From positions 124,001-188,000 of the forward strand of contig NZ_JAMKMR010000006.1 in the NCBI RefSeq assembly GCF_023634645.1: a DNA stretch of 64,000 nt. The letters run 5' to 3'. Each line of letters opens with the position of its first letter. Within the stretch, counting starts at the first letter, position 1. Origin of the DNA: Vibrio sinus. Its GTDB lineage: Bacteria; Pseudomonadota; Gammaproteobacteria; Enterobacterales; Vibrionaceae. Below, piece by piece: positions 38,587-49,128 of this stretch. Made by a program: the position numbers and the translations under genes. The notes under the pieces were generated by a model. That model made no database searches and was not told the DNA's origin. It saw only the letters and a program-made list of their open reading frames with translations.

Positions 38587-39024
38587 TTATAATATTGTTG
38601 TTTTACTGATGCCATGCTTAAGACAAAATGACAGCCAGTCTCCTAAAAAGCGATTCAGTTGCGCTTTTTCGTCTTTTTGGAGCATTTTATCATTGGGGTA
38701 ATGATAAATGGGCTTCACTCGTTGAATGTGCTCACTACTACACACTTCTGCTACACGGGCATCGTGGTAGAGCCTGACAGACATTTTTGGTAATGGGAAC
38801 ACTGGGACGTCATCACTTTGACAAATATCAACAAGAGTTGTGTACTTTGTGATTTCCCCCACTTGCAGCTGATAGGTCATGTTCGCCGCTTGATAACAAC
38901 AAATATGCCCCACCTGAGCGTCACTTGGCAGCAACGCGTTCAGCTTTGCATAATTGGTTTCGTACACACGCATCAGCTCAGCAAGGTCAACGTGATACGA
39001 GTTATTCAGTGCGGTATTAGCCAT
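38587..39024 (-). CDS. yqiB: DUF1249 protein (YqiB family)
   Basis: The 145-residue product belongs to the DUF1249 family, conserved next to cpdA and nudF in gammaproteobacteria. I know no proven function. It is rich in aromatic and charged residues, has a CCYQ pair of cysteines near 43, VRLYHDARVAEVCS in the middle and an LNRFLGDWLSFCLKHG ending. No signal peptide or membrane helix is seen. It overlaps nudF by 8 bases, so it is probably made together with it. Confidence 0.88.
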   Translation of the reverse strand: MANTALNNSYHVDLAELMRVYETNYAKLNALLPSDAQVGHICCYQAANMTYQLQVGEITKYTTLVDICQSDDVPVFPLPKMSVRLYHDARVAEVCSSEHIQRVKPIYHYPNDKMLQKDEKAQLNRFLGDWLSFCLKHGISKTTIL

Positions 39025-39640
39025 GATTTTGTATAGACTCGTAGTTTAATTGCAACCATTGCAAGGCAATGATTGACGCCCCATTTTCGATAATTCCAGC
39101 TTCAACCGCTTGATATGCTTGCGTGCGGCTCATCACATGGACTTTTATATCTTCTCCTTCATAGTCTAAACCATGAATGCCATGTGCAGTAGACGCATCG
39201 GTTTCTCCGACGTATACATCAATCTTTTCTGAACACCCACCAGAAGACGGATAAAAGGAAGTGATCTTGCGCAAGTTAGTGACTTCAATACCTGCCTCTT
39301 CTTCAGCTTCTCGTATCGCTACCTGCTCTGAAGACTCATCGGTATCGATGACACCAGCAACAATTTCCAGCTGCCAAGGGCTAGTATCATTAAGTGCGCC
39401 TACTCTTATCTGCTCAACTATCACTACCTGATCGGTATTTGGATCGTAGGGCAATACCGCCACAGCGTGTCCGCGCTCTACCAGCTCTCTTTCTAATGGT
39501 GCACTCCAACCACCATTAAACAATTTGTGTTGAAAGTGATACTTCACCATCTTTAAGAAACCAGAATATAACGGCTCCTTTGACACTATCTTGATGTCTT
39601 GCGGACCAAACGAAGCACGGGACTCTTTAGAATGTCGCAT
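39017..39640 (-). CDS. nudF: ADP-ribose pyrophosphatase (Nudix)
   Basis: NudF hydrolyses ADP-ribose to AMP and ribose 5-phosphate. The 207-residue product has a complete Nudix box: GVIDTDE, then REAEEEAGI (GX5EX7REUXEEXGU). The C-terminal FYPSSGGCSEKIDVYVGE is typical of the ADP-ribose branch. It is the first gene of the nudF-yqiB-cpdA-yqiA run and is divergent from tolC. Confidence 0.96.
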   Translation of the reverse strand: MRHSKESRASFGPQDIKIVSKEPLYSGFLKMVKYHFQHKLFNGGWSAPLERELVERGHAVAVLPYDPNTDQVVIVEQIRVGALNDTSPWQLEIVAGVIDTDESSEQVAIREAEEEAGIEVTNLRKITSFYPSSGGCSEKIDVYVGETDASTAHGIHGLDYEGEDIKVHVMSRTQAYQAVEAGIIENGASIIALQWLQLNYESIQNHG

Positions 39641-39843
39641 TTTTACCTCAAATTAGCTGTGTACAACCAAACCACCTTAAAATACGATATTCCAAGTGAA
39701 GTTAGACAATGAGTTGGATATTATTGGGTACAGTTTACTGAGATTAAGGTAAAACGATAAAGGACTTAGTTCAACTTTTGATACAAAGATTGTAGAAAAA
39801 TTTAAATATGTTAAAAAAATTTGTTGCCCAAGCGGACAATTAA

Positions 39844-39873
39844 TTGTAAAAAGTATTAAATTCCGGATAAAAT
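39844..39873 (+). promoter_or_regulatory. Candidate tolC promoter
   Basis: TTGTAA (39844-39849) and TAAAAT (39868-39873) are 18 bases apart, about 64 bases before the tolC ATG. The rest of the 296-base nudF-tolC gap is AT-rich and must also hold the nudF promoter. Confidence 0.4.
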
Positions 39874-39936
39874 AGCATCAATTTCGGTTACACTCTCAGA
39901 TGCATCCCTAAAATATATTTAGCAGGAATAGGACAA

Positions 39937-41355
39937 ATGAAAAAACTGCTTCCATTGTTAATCAGTGCGGCAATCGGCACCGTCAGTACATCGTCTTGGG
40001 CCGAGAATCTCACCGAGATCTATAACCAAGCAAAAAATAATGACCCCACTCTCCTAAGCTCTGCAGCCACTCGTGATTCGACGGTGGAAGCGGTTAACTC
40101 TACGCGCGCAACATTACTACCACAAATAAATCTAACTGGACAAGTAGATAGAGTGACTGGTAGCCAGGTGAGTACAGTTCAAGCAGATTCAGGTAGTCTT
40201 GCTGGTAATACTTGGACTTCAACACTCGGTTTCACACAAACCCTTTATAATCGCTCTAGCTGGATTGATCTGACTACAGCAGAAAAAAATGCACGTAAAG
40301 CAGATGCAACCTACGCAGCAGCGCAACAAGATCTGATGATGCGCACCGCCACCGCTTATTTTGATGTGTTGAAAGCCAAAGATAACTTAGCTTTTGTCCA
40401 AGCAGAAAAAGCCTCAGTCGGTCGTCAACTAGAACAAACTAAGCAGCGTTTTGATGTAGGTCTATCAGCCATTACCGATGTACAAAATGCTCAGGCCGAT
40501 TACGATACGGTTCTTGCTAATGAAATTACCGCAAAAAATGATCTAGTTAATAGTTATGAAGGACTAAGAGAAATTACTGGTCAAGAACCTTCTCATCTTT
40601 CAGTATTAGATACACAGCGTTTCTCTGCTAACAAGCTACCAGAGAGCCTTGATCAATTACTTGCTGAAGCGAAAAAGAAAAACTTAAGCCTACTCGCGGC
40701 ACGTATTTCGCAGGATATTGCGCGCGATGATATAAAGAATGCAGAAGCTGGCCATCTGCCCACTCTTTCTCTGGAAGGCGGTTATACCAACGCGGGACAA
40801 AGTGACGGTTCAAGAACAACGACCGATTATCACAAGGATCAAGCTAACATTGGATTGAAACTGAGTGTGCCAATCTATTCAGGTGGTAGTGTCACTTCCT
40901 TAACTAAGCAAGCTGAATACAATTACATTGCTGCAAGCCAAGATCTTGAATCTACTTACCGCTCTGTTGTGGCAAACGTACGCTTGTACTACAACAACGT
41001 CAATGCGTCTATTGGTTCCATTCAAGCGTACAAGCAGTCGGTAATTTCGGCTAAGTCCTCTCTAGAAGCCACCGAAGCGGGATTTGAAGTAGGTACTCGT
41101 ACTATTGTTGATGTGCTTAGTGCCACTCAAAGCCTCTATCAAGCCAATGAAAACTTGGCCGATGCTCGTTATAGCTACATTTTGAATGTGCTACAGCTTA
41201 AAGAGTCCGTGGGTATTTTAAGCGAGCAAGATATCTTAGATGTCAATGCTGGATTGGAGTCTGCCACTAAAGCGGCTCAACAAAAGCTAGCCGCTGAAAA
41301 GGCAGAAAAAGCCAAAGCTGCTGCAGCGAAGAAAAAAGCACCACATAAGAAATAA
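39937..41355 (+). CDS. tolC: Outer-membrane efflux channel TolC
   Basis: TolC is the trimeric outer-membrane duct for tripartite drug efflux and type I secretion. The 472-residue product has a signal peptide (about 1-22, ending SSWA) and two repeated halves of outer-membrane efflux domains. The first opens LTEIYNQAKNNDPTLLSS and contains AYFDVLKAKDNL; the second contains LSLLAARISQDIARDDIKNAEAGHLPTL and VGTRTIVDVLSATQSLYQA. The tail is lysine- and alanine-rich, as in many Vibrio TolC proteins. AGCAGGAATAGG precedes the ATG. Confidence 0.97.
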   Translation: MKKLLPLLISAAIGTVSTSSWAENLTEIYNQAKNNDPTLLSSAATRDSTVEAVNSTRATLLPQINLTGQVDRVTGSQVSTVQADSGSLAGNTWTSTLGFTQTLYNRSSWIDLTTAEKNARKADATYAAAQQDLMMRTATAYFDVLKAKDNLAFVQAEKASVGRQLEQTKQRFDVGLSAITDVQNAQADYDTVLANEITAKNDLVNSYEGLREITGQEPSHLSVLDTQRFSANKLPESLDQLLAEAKKKNLSLLAARISQDIARDDIKNAEAGHLPTLSLEGGYTNAGQSDGSRTTTDYHKDQANIGLKLSVPIYSGGSVTSLTKQAEYNYIAASQDLESTYRSVVANVRLYYNNVNASIGSIQAYKQSVISAKSSLEATEAGFEVGTRTIVDVLSATQSLYQANENLADARYSYILNVLQLKESVGILSEQDILDVNAGLESATKAAQQKLAAEKAEKAKAAAAKKKAPHKK

Positions 41356-41370
41356 GATAGATAAGACCTA

Positions 41371-41404
41371 AAAAAGCGCTTGCCAGATGGCAAGCGCTTT
41401 TTGT
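41371..41404. terminator. Bidirectional terminator between tolC and hldE
   Basis: AAAAAGCGCTTGCC (41371-41384) pairs perfectly with GGCAAGCGCTTTTT (41389-41402) around a 4-base loop. It serves both converging genes. Confidence 0.92.
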
Positions 41405-41430
41405 TTATACTGTTAGCCTAAGCAACAGAG

Positions 41431-42861
41431 TTAGCCTCTACCACCTTTGATCGCATCGATGATCTCTGACGTTGAGCAACCATCTTCAAAGTTAAGCACT
41501 TTCACCTCACCACCGGCAGCAATCACTTCTTTACCCCCAGCGATGTCTTCAGGTTTGTAGTCCCCGCCTTTTACCAATAGGTTCGGTAGCACTTCAGAAA
41601 TTAATCGTCGTGGCGTTTCTTCACTAAAAGGCACCACCCAATCCACCGCACCAAGACCGGCTAGCACCGCCATACGGCGATCTGTTGGATTAATTGGACG
41701 GCCAGGCCCTTTCAGCATTTTTACCGACTCGTCGGTGTTCACCGCCACAATAAGGCGATCGCCCAATTCTCTGGCGTGATTTAAATAAGAAACATGGCCG
41801 GCGTGTAAGATATCAAAGCAACCATTGGTCATGACCACGGTTTCGCCTTTTTCTTGAGCACGTTTCACGGCGGCAATCAGTTCCTGTTCTTCAACCACAC
41901 CAAAATCACTGTCTTGGCTACCATGCACCGCTTCTGCTAATTCAATGGTAGACACGGTTGAGGTCCCTACTTTACCGACCACGACACCAGCAGCAGCATT
42001 GGCCAGCGCGCAGGCTTCATCAAGAGGTTTACCCGATGCAACCGAAGCCGCTAACACCGAAATCACCGTATCTCCAGCACCTGTGACGTCGTATACTTCT
42101 TTGGCTTGAGTCGGCAAATGCAAAGGCTCTTTATCACGTTGAAGTAGAGTCATACCATGTTCACTACGGGTAACGAGCAACGCCTCAAAATCGAATTTTT
42201 CAATCAGCGCTAACCCTTTCTCAACCAAGTCCGGCACAGAGTCGACCTTACCCACCACATCTTCAAACTCAGACATATTTGGTGTCAGTAACGTTGCGCC
42301 GCGATAGCGTTCAAAATCCGCCCCTTTTGGGTCAATAAAAACGGGTACGTTAGCTTTTTTCGCTTTCTGGATAAACCGCTGCACGTGCTGCAGCGCTCCT
42401 TTGGCATAGTCTGACAGTACGACGGATTTTACTTTGGGCAGTGCTTGCTCCATACGTGACAGGACCAATTCTTCATCAATATTGTCAAACTTGTCTTCAA
42501 AATCGAGGCGAATCAATTGTTGACCACGGCTTAAAATACGTAGTTTGGTGATGGTTGGAAAGTTCGGCAGTGAGACAAAATCACAAGTCACTTTCAACGA
42601 AGACAGGATTTCATTAAGCGTTTTGGCTGGCTCATCAATCCCTGTAAAACCAACCAGATGAGCATGTCCTCCTAATGATGCGATGTTCATGGCCACGTTT
42701 GCCGCACCGCCTGGACGCTCTTCATTATTCTCTACTTTAACCACAGGGACAGGAGCTTCAGGTGAAATCCGCCCAGTTGGGCCGTGCCAGTATCTATCTA
42801 GCATAATATCACCGATAATCAGCACGCCTGAGTCACTGTAATCAGGTAGGATTGGTTTCAT
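41431..42861 (-). CDS. hldE: Bifunctional heptose 7-phosphate kinase / heptose 1-phosphate adenylyltransferase
   Basis: HldE makes ADP-heptose for the lipopolysaccharide inner core. The 476-residue product has an N-terminal ribokinase-type domain (about 1-318) with [14 protein letters not shown] and the ATP-site VTGAGDTVI. Its C-terminal nucleotidyltransferase domain (about 343-476) carries [16 protein letters not shown] (HxGH). GGGDYKP-type [13 protein letters not shown] is near the end. glnE lies about 100 bases upstream in the same direction, as in E. coli. Confidence 0.98.
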   Translation of the reverse strand: MKPILPDYSDSGVLIIGDIMLDRYWHGPTGRISPEAPVPVVKVENNEERPGGAANVAMNIASLGGHAHLVGFTGIDEPAKTLNEILSSLKVTCDFVSLPNFPTITKLRILSRGQQLIRLDFEDKFDNIDEELVLSRMEQALPKVKSVVLSDYAKGALQHVQRFIQKAKKANVPVFIDPKGADFERYRGATLLTPNMSEFEDVVGKVDSVPDLVEKGLALIEKFDFEALLVTRSEHGMTLLQRDKEPLHLPTQAKEVYDVTGAGDTVISVLAASVASGKPLDEACALANAAAGVVVGKVGTSTVSTIELAEAVHGSQDSDFGVVEEQELIAAVKRAQEKGETVVMTNGCFDILHAGHVSYLNHARELGDRLIVAVNTDESVKMLKGPGRPINPTDRRMAVLAGLGAVDWVVPFSEETPRRLISEVLPNLLVKGGDYKPEDIAGGKEVIAAGGEVKVLNFEDGCSTSEIIDAIKGGRG

Positions 42862-42965
42862 TCTCGTTCTCCATAATATTTGGACAGTTGGCCTAGGGCA
42901 AAGACCTAGCGCCTATTTGCTGCGCAGAATTTTAACAGAATATAAGCTCAAGTCACGAAAGAGCG

Positions 42966-45824
42966 CTAGCTATTGCTCTCACCCAACCATTCTTGCCATG
43001 CTTGCCGCACCACTTCGCGCTGCGGTTGGAACTTGTCCTGTGCAACATCGGCATCCAAATTGAGTAGATTTCTGTGATGAATTTGATCTCGCATAGAGGT
43101 GTAAGCCTGAGTAATTTGCTCTGCTTGATCACGTTCCATCACCCCTTGTGCCACCATACTTTCGAAAATGCGCACGTTATCAGACCATTCAGTGAGTTTT
43201 GGCTTCTCTGAGCTAAATTGCAACACCAAGTATTGAGCTAAAAACTCAATGTCTGTGATCCCACCACTGTCTTGCTTAAGCAAAAATCGGCCTGGCTTTT
43301 TCGCCGCTAAATGCTGGTACATTTTCTGGCGCATATCGACCACTTTCTTTTTAAGCTCAGTGGATTCACGAGTTGCGCTAAGTACCTCTGCACGAGTTTG
43401 CTGGAAGCTCTGGGTTAAATCTTGATCGCCCCAAATCACTCTGGCACGAACCAAGGCTTGATGTTCCCATGTCCACGCGTCTTGCTTTTGGTACTCATCA
43501 AAGGCTCGCGATGAGATAACCAACAAACCCGAGCTTCCTGATGGCCGCAGCCGAGTGTCCACTTCATACAAGATGCCCGATGAGGTGCGCACAGAAAAAA
43601 TATGGATAATGCGCTGTGCCAGTCGCAAGTAAAATTGCTTTCCATCGATTTCTTTTTGCCCATCGGTATAGACATCAGAGGGACAATTATGCATAAAGAC
43701 TAAGTCTAAGTCAGAATTGTAGCCAAGCTCCCAACCACCCACTTTGCCATAACCAATCACGGCAAAGCCCTTGTCCTGCTTATCTTTGATATGAGTAGGT
43801 TCACCGTACTTTTCTATCATTTGTGACCAAGCCTGTTGGACCACTTCTGCCACAATCGCTTCAGATAAATAGGTAAGGTGGTCGCTGACTTTCATTATCG
43901 GTAAAGCCCCCGCAATATCAGCAACAGCGATACGCAGCATACAGATCTGCTTAAATTGGCGCAGGGCTTCCATTTGCTGCTCCATATCACTAGTGGGAAT
44001 GCGCGCGAGGTAGTCACTCAGCTCTGCTTTGTAAGCAGAAAAGGGAGGTGGATTATAAAGCTGCTGTGGATCCAGCAGCTCGTCTAACAATATAGGATAA
44101 CGACCTAATTGCTCAGATATCATTGGGCTTGCAGTGCACAATTGAACCAGCTGACCTAGCGCCGCATCGTGTTCATCGAGCAATTCAAGATAAGTCGTTC
44201 GAGTCGCTATCTTGTTTAACAAATGTAATACGCGTGACAAACCGAACTCCGCGTCTTTATGCGCAAATACCCGGGAAAACACCTTCGGCATTAAGCGATT
44301 CAGCACTTCCCTTCCTCGTGGCCCTAATGTCCTTTTCGCTAAGTCTTGACTAAATTGGATGACTTGTTGCGCCATCTGTTCACTTTTTGCCGCGCCAATA
44401 TCCTCTTGCAACACATGAAGAATCGTTTCTGGGCTATCCGTTCTTTCCCAAAGATCCTGATAAAAAGGCGCAATATCCGTGCAATCTTGCGCTTCATCCC
44501 CAATTAACTGTTCAAAGACCTGATGAACTGCCGCCATATGAGATTGCACCTCATGCATCAGCGCTGACCAATTCTGGTAGCCCATTGCTGTGGCAAGCTT
44601 GAGTTGCTCCAGTTGTTCTGTCGGAAGGGTTTGAGTTTGTTTATCATCAAGTGCCTGTAGCAGGTTTTCTAACCGCCTTAAAAAGAGATAAGCCTGTCTT
44701 AATGAGCTCGCTTCACCTTGTTCTAGTAAGGACAATGACTCAATCGCATCTAGGGTTTCCAATAAACCTCGTTGCCTTAACCCCGGTTCACGTCCACCAC
44801 GAATGAGCTGAAAGACTTGGGCGATAAATTCAATTTCTCGAATCCCACCTGCGCCAAGTTTAATGTTGTTTTCCATGCCACTGCGGCGCACCTCGCGACT
44901 TATCATGGCTTTCATCTTTCTCAGTGCTTGAATGGCGCTAAAGTCAATATAGCGGCGGAAAACAAATGGCCGGAGCAATTGCCTAAGCTCTTGATATTGG
45001 CTAAACATTTCACGCCCCATCACCCTGGCTTTGATCATGGCGTACCGTTCCCAATCTCGCCCTTGCTCTTGATAGTAGTCCTCTAGTGCAGCGTAACTCA
45101 TGACCAATGGGCCACTTTCACCAAACGGGCGCAAGCGCATGTCTACGCGATAGCAAAATCCATCCACCGTATGGTGAGCCAGTGCTTTAATAATCCTTTG
45201 CCCCAAGCGGGTAAAAAACTGTGCATTTGCAAGACTGCGGCGTGCGCCAAGGGTCTGTCCATTTTCTGGATAGGTGAAGATGAGATCGATATCTGATGAG
45301 AAATTTAGCTCCCCGCCGCCAAGCTTGCCCATCCCTATGATCAGCATAGGTTGAGCTTCACCACTTTCGTTGCTGGGTGTGCCCCATTCTTGACAACACA
45401 AGCGATACTGCCATTGGTAGGTTTCAAAAATTAGCGCTTCTGCCAACAGTGAAAGGTGAGACAAACTGGTTTCTACTGACCACGACTGATTAAAATCCCG
45501 CCAAGCGATATACACCATTTCTCGATTACGAAACCGTCTCAGTACTCGGTACGCTTCATCTTCGCTATGGCAGGTCGCCAACTGATTTTTTAAGTCAATT
45601 CGATAGTGCTCTGATCGAGACGTTTGCTCCAGCATTTGAGGTAAGGTGTGGCACAGCACCTCATCTTTACGCAAAGTCTCGGTAACAAACTGGCTCAACG
45701 CCACCACATAATTCAGTTCGTCTTGCCTGATTTTCGGCCATGAAGAGAAAATCTGTGGGTGAGCGTCTGCTAAGGTTTGTATAGTCGACTTTGAATGAGG
45801 AATCAGCTCGTTAGGAAGTGGCAT
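42966..45824 (-). CDS. glnE: Glutamine synthetase adenylyltransferase / adenylyl-removing enzyme
   Basis: GlnE adds or removes AMP on glutamine synthetase in response to PII and glutamine. The 952-residue product has two nucleotidyltransferase domains. The N-terminal deadenylylase has GMGKLGGGELNFSSDIDLIF (near residue 180) and the C-terminal adenylylase has GYGKVGGWELGYNSDLDLVF (near 700); each DxD pair is intact. GAGGIREIEF and SGGITDIEFLAQ are also family motifs. Length is normal. Confidence 0.98.
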   Translation of the reverse strand: MPLPNELIPHSKSTIQTLADAHPQIFSSWPKIRQDELNYVVALSQFVTETLRKDEVLCHTLPQMLEQTSRSEHYRIDLKNQLATCHSEDEAYRVLRRFRNREMVYIAWRDFNQSWSVETSLSHLSLLAEALIFETYQWQYRLCCQEWGTPSNESGEAQPMLIIGMGKLGGGELNFSSDIDLIFTYPENGQTLGARRSLANAQFFTRLGQRIIKALAHHTVDGFCYRVDMRLRPFGESGPLVMSYAALEDYYQEQGRDWERYAMIKARVMGREMFSQYQELRQLLRPFVFRRYIDFSAIQALRKMKAMISREVRRSGMENNIKLGAGGIREIEFIAQVFQLIRGGREPGLRQRGLLETLDAIESLSLLEQGEASSLRQAYLFLRRLENLLQALDDKQTQTLPTEQLEQLKLATAMGYQNWSALMHEVQSHMAAVHQVFEQLIGDEAQDCTDIAPFYQDLWERTDSPETILHVLQEDIGAAKSEQMAQQVIQFSQDLAKRTLGPRGREVLNRLMPKVFSRVFAHKDAEFGLSRVLHLLNKIATRTTYLELLDEHDAALGQLVQLCTASPMISEQLGRYPILLDELLDPQQLYNPPPFSAYKAELSDYLARIPTSDMEQQMEALRQFKQICMLRIAVADIAGALPIMKVSDHLTYLSEAIVAEVVQQAWSQMIEKYGEPTHIKDKQDKGFAVIGYGKVGGWELGYNSDLDLVFMHNCPSDVYTDGQKEIDGKQFYLRLAQRIIHIFSVRTSSGILYEVDTRLRPSGSSGLLVISSRAFDEYQKQDAWTWEHQALVRARVIWGDQDLTQSFQQTRAEVLSATRESTELKKKVVDMRQKMYQHLAAKKPGRFLLKQDSGGITDIEFLAQYLVLQFSSEKPKLTEWSDNVRIFESMVAQGVMERDQAEQITQAYTSMRDQIHHRNLLNLDADVAQDKFQPQREVVRQAWQEWLGESNS

Positions 45825-45882
45825 TGTCTTTCCTTGTCTTTAAGCGCAATAGAAACCTACTATACCCAACCCAGAAGCATTA

Positions 45883-45907
45883 AAAAACGCCCGTGCGGGC
45901 GTTTATT
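45883..45907 (-). terminator. Chemoreceptor gene terminator
   Basis: AAACGCCC and GGGCGTTT form a perfect 8-base stem around GTGC (about 45885-45904). On the minus strand it is followed by a T run. It lies between the chemoreceptor and glnE. Confidence 0.85.
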
Positions 45908-45917
45908 GTGTCTCTCG

Positions 45918-47174
45918 TCAAACCGTAAACGACATTATCTTTTGATCCAGCTCTTCGGCATTTCTTTGCATCACTTCTGATGTGTCTAACAGCTCTCCGA
46001 CTACGTTTACCGACGCTTCGACTAACTGGCGAACATTGGTGAGGTTTTGATTCATTTCTTCCGCAACGCTGCTTTGCTGGCTCGCAGCGGTCGCTATTTG
46101 GAAATTCATATCGTTAATTTGATTTACCTGACCAACGATACCATCTAGCTCATTGCCAGCGTTCGTTACCAAATTAACGCCCTCTGCTGCCTCTTCAACA
46201 CTTTTCTCCATCAAAGACACCGCAGACTTGGCACTATTTTGTAACTGACTGATCATGTCTTGGATTTCTACGGTAGCATTTTGTGTACTTTGAGCTAGAT
46301 TTCGCACCTCATCTGCAACCACAGCAAAACCTCGGCCTGCTTCTCCTGCTCGCGCGGCTTCAATCGCGGCGTTAAGGGCTAATAAGTTAGTTTGTTCAGA
46401 AATGCCTTGTATTGTCCCAACCACGCTACCAATCGAGTCAACGCTTTGTTCCACTTCATTCACCGCCTGTGCCGAAGAAGAGATGTCTTCAGAAAGCTCA
46501 CTGATTTTTGCCACGGTACCTTGGACAAATTGTTGTCCGGTTTGTGCTTGTTTAGACGCTTGCTCAGTTAAAGAGGAAGCATTATTCGCATGATCAGCAA
46601 CGGTTTGAACGGTTGAGCTCATTTCACTCATAGCCGTCGCTAGTTGGTCTATTTCATTGAACTCTTCTTGAGCTGACTGTTTGGTCTCAGACATACTCAG
46701 TGTCATGCTTTCTGTCAGCCCAGCTAACTGATTTGACGAATCGATCTGCATTTTGATCATTTCTTGTAATTGCTGGCGAGTTTTTTCAAGCTCTCTCGCG
46801 ACATCACCGTATTCGTCCTTGCAGTCCATACGAATTGGAACGGACAGATTTTTACTCGCCATTTGGCGTATCGAATGACTGATGTATTGCGTTTGTCGCA
46901 ACATGATATGCGCGGCAGCGAGGAGCAAAATGACAAAGATGACGATCAAAACTACGGTTTGCCATACCCCTTGAAGTAAGTACGCTTCATAATGTTTCTG
47001 AGCAAGATCGGCATTTTGGGTTGCAGCCAGAAGTGAATCGTAAAAGGTGCTTGCATCCCAAAGCTGCTTTATGATGATGAGGATGGTGCTAAACACCATG
47101 AGCATAACCATTTTCGGGACCAAGCGAATATCGGTGATCACTCGCTCCCATGGTTTAAATGCCATTGTCGTCAT
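45918..47174 (-). CDS. Methyl-accepting chemotaxis protein with a very short periplasmic loop
   Basis: A transmembrane chemoreceptor that should signal through CheA and CheW. The 418-residue product has helix TM1 (about 20-36), a periplasmic stretch of only about 34 residues, TM2 (about 71-91), a HAMP region (about 92-145) and a cytoplasmic four-helix signalling domain. The hairpin tip [21 protein letters not shown] is intact. There is no NWETF-type tail for CheR binding. With no room for a ligand domain it may sense through its membrane or HAMP parts, or through a partner. It is not next to other chemotaxis genes. An ATG at 47165 is an alternative start. Confidence 0.93.
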   Translation of the reverse strand: MTTMAFKPWERVITDIRLVPKMVMLMVFSTILIIIKQLWDASTFYDSLLAATQNADLAQKHYEAYLLQGVWQTVVLIVIFVILLLAAAHIMLRQTQYISHSIRQMASKNLSVPIRMDCKDEYGDVARELEKTRQQLQEMIKMQIDSSNQLAGLTESMTLSMSETKQSAQEEFNEIDQLATAMSEMSSTVQTVADHANNASSLTEQASKQAQTGQQFVQGTVAKISELSEDISSSAQAVNEVEQSVDSIGSVVGTIQGISEQTNLLALNAAIEAARAGEAGRGFAVVADEVRNLAQSTQNATVEIQDMISQLQNSAKSAVSLMEKSVEEAAEGVNLVTNAGNELDGIVGQVNQINDMNFQIATAASQQSSVAEEMNQNLTNVRQLVEASVNVVGELLDTSEVMQRNAEELDQKIMSFTV

Positions 47175-47406
47175 TGTCGTTCTCCACTGTCACTAAAACC
47201 CAATAACTCATCTGTTATTGGTCATCCATTCGTATCGCTTATAAAAGAGATAGGATATAACAAAAGCAAGAATAGCCAGAACGCTAGGGATCACTAAACT
47301 CACAAAAACCGTATGGTTTTAAATTGTGAGTTTGGCATGGCTACTTTTGTCTTATCGACTTTGGAGAATGAAACTTAAGTATAAAACTCAAGCAGAGTGA
47401 TCTCGG
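47175..47406. promoter_or_regulatory. Chemoreceptor upstream region with two hairpins
   Basis: Two inverted repeats lie in this 232-base gap. The first, CCAATAAC (47200-47207) with GTTATTGG (47214-47221), is 26 bases upstream of the chemoreceptor ATG. The second is larger: AAACTCACAA (47296-47305) with TTGTGAGTTT (47324-47333), enclosing AAACC-GTAT-GGTTT. The latter could end ygiF transcription, though it lacks a good T run. They could be operator sites or leader structures. Confidence 0.45.
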
Positions 47407-48924
47407 TTAATGCTGCCAATATCTGATCGCTTCCAAACAAATTTGACGGGTTTGCTCCATGGCATGAAGAATCGAGTTTTCTTTGCGCGATAGCCAGCGA
47501 TTAAGTTGTTCCTTTTCCTCACCCTGCAATTTACTTAACTGCTCTTGCATTGGCTCGAGCATGAGCAGATCTTCAATTCCTTGCAGAAGATCGGCCCAAG
47601 GCAATCGATATTGGTCACGCTCTTCCACATCAAATAAATTGGCAAACGAGATCCCTGTATATAAGTTGCGCTTAAGCAGTGGTCTTTGTTCAATATAATC
47701 TTGGCGCGACAAACTTAGCTCAGGGGTGAACATTTCTGATAGCTCTCCCCATGCTCTGTCCAATTGACGCACAGAAAAATAGTGCACATTGCTCGACATC
47801 TCGGATTCCGATTTATCGTCTAAAAATGGCCTCCAGCCTCGAGTAAGTACCCAACGACTGACATCCAATAACAACTCCGTATATCGAGCAGAACAGATTA
47901 GCGCCAGCATGTCTTCATGAGAAGGCAGAGTTTGGTATTTGCTATTTAACGCTTTCAAAATCGGTTTGCGTGCATCTAGTTTACGCAGCGCATGGCCTTT
48001 TTCTGCCATTAAACCTTGCAAATGCGTGCTGTCGTCTAACCATACAAACTCTTGTTCCATCCACTTCAACTCTTGCCTCAATATTGCGCTGGCTTTTCTC
48101 GGCACCACGCTGGCGAAGGTTGAGAGGATCTGCAAGATAAAGCTGACCGAATGACGAATCTGCAATAATGCGTCGATTTGAGGCTGCTCAACGTAGATTT
48201 GCTCATGATATTGCCAGTGCTTTAGTGCATGCTCTAATGAGTGGATAAAGCACTTTTCAATACTGTCTTCTTCTCTAGTTTGCACGATGGCCAATGGCTT
48301 AACTTTATTGCAGCTAGCATTGAGTGCTAAACGGTAGCCTTTGGCTGCCTTACTTACGTTGCCAAGACGAACCCCGCCTGGCTCACAGATAACTCTGGCA
48401 AGGGAAAATAGCGCATCGGTTTGACCCGATCTTAGCTCCAGTTCCACTTCACAAATCGGCACCTGTCTATTACCAGACACCACCTCACCTTGATCGAAAG
48501 CCACTTCAATTTGGCTACCATCGTCCATGGCAATCAACCACTGCTCGCGAGTGAAATTGGTGGTAAATAGGGGAATTAGCTTCGATTGAACTTCATCGAT
48601 ATTGGTGTCATCCGGCCAAATGTCTTCAGGGTGTAAAGATAAATCTGGCGTATTGTTGATATGCTCGGCATTATATTCTGGCCTTTGGTGTAAGCCAGCC
48701 ACCACGCGTCCTGCCGTTTTTACAGTTTGCACGTACACATCATCAAAACGGCGGATACGCAAACCGATATCGTGTTGACGTAACCAATGTTCTGGAGTGT
48801 CAAAGTAGGTGTTTTCCAGCACTTTGCTGCTATGCTGAAGGACCTTTTTTTGAGAAATTGTTTTGCGTAAATATTGAGAAAAATCCGCGGAGACCAAAAA
48901 CTTCAGTTCTATCTCAGTTTCCAT
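47407..48924 (-). CDS. ygiF: Inorganic triphosphatase YgiF, CYTH and CHAD domains
   Basis: YgiF-type proteins hydrolyse inorganic tripolyphosphate through the CYTH domain; CHAD domains bind polyphosphate. I choose the ATG at 48924 (METEIELKFLVS, 505 residues), which starts directly with the CYTH motif EIELK (ExExK) and has AAGG upstream. The CYTH domain covers about 1-200 (YFDTPEHWLRQHDIGLRIRR, EVELELRSG). The CHAD domain covers about 215-500 and is rich in Arg, His and Trp. It is divergent from DUF47-pit, a phosphate pair, 204 bases away. Confidence 0.93.
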   Translation of the reverse strand: METEIELKFLVSADFSQYLRKTISQKKVLQHSSKVLENTYFDTPEHWLRQHDIGLRIRRFDDVYVQTVKTAGRVVAGLHQRPEYNAEHINNTPDLSLHPEDIWPDDTNIDEVQSKLIPLFTTNFTREQWLIAMDDGSQIEVAFDQGEVVSGNRQVPICEVELELRSGQTDALFSLARVICEPGGVRLGNVSKAAKGYRLALNASCNKVKPLAIVQTREEDSIEKCFIHSLEHALKHWQYHEQIYVEQPQIDALLQIRHSVSFILQILSTFASVVPRKASAILRQELKWMEQEFVWLDDSTHLQGLMAEKGHALRKLDARKPILKALNSKYQTLPSHEDMLALICSARYTELLLDVSRWVLTRGWRPFLDDKSESEMSSNVHYFSVRQLDRAWGELSEMFTPELSLSRQDYIEQRPLLKRNLYTGISFANLFDVEERDQYRLPWADLLQGIEDLLMLEPMQEQLSKLQGEEKEQLNRWLSRKENSILHAMEQTRQICLEAIRYWQH

Positions 48925-49128
48925 ATCTTTACCTTTCCAAGCAGTTGGCAACAGCATATTGCCAAACTTTCAGCGGAGCAAGAAACAAATATCTTTGAGA
49001 AGATGATTTAAAACTATTTTAAAGTTCGATGTTATGAGTTACCATGCGCGCCTTTATAGCCATCGTTCAACATTTCACCACGAATGGTGTATGTTATTTT
49101 AAGGTTATATTAATCAGGTTGAACAACC

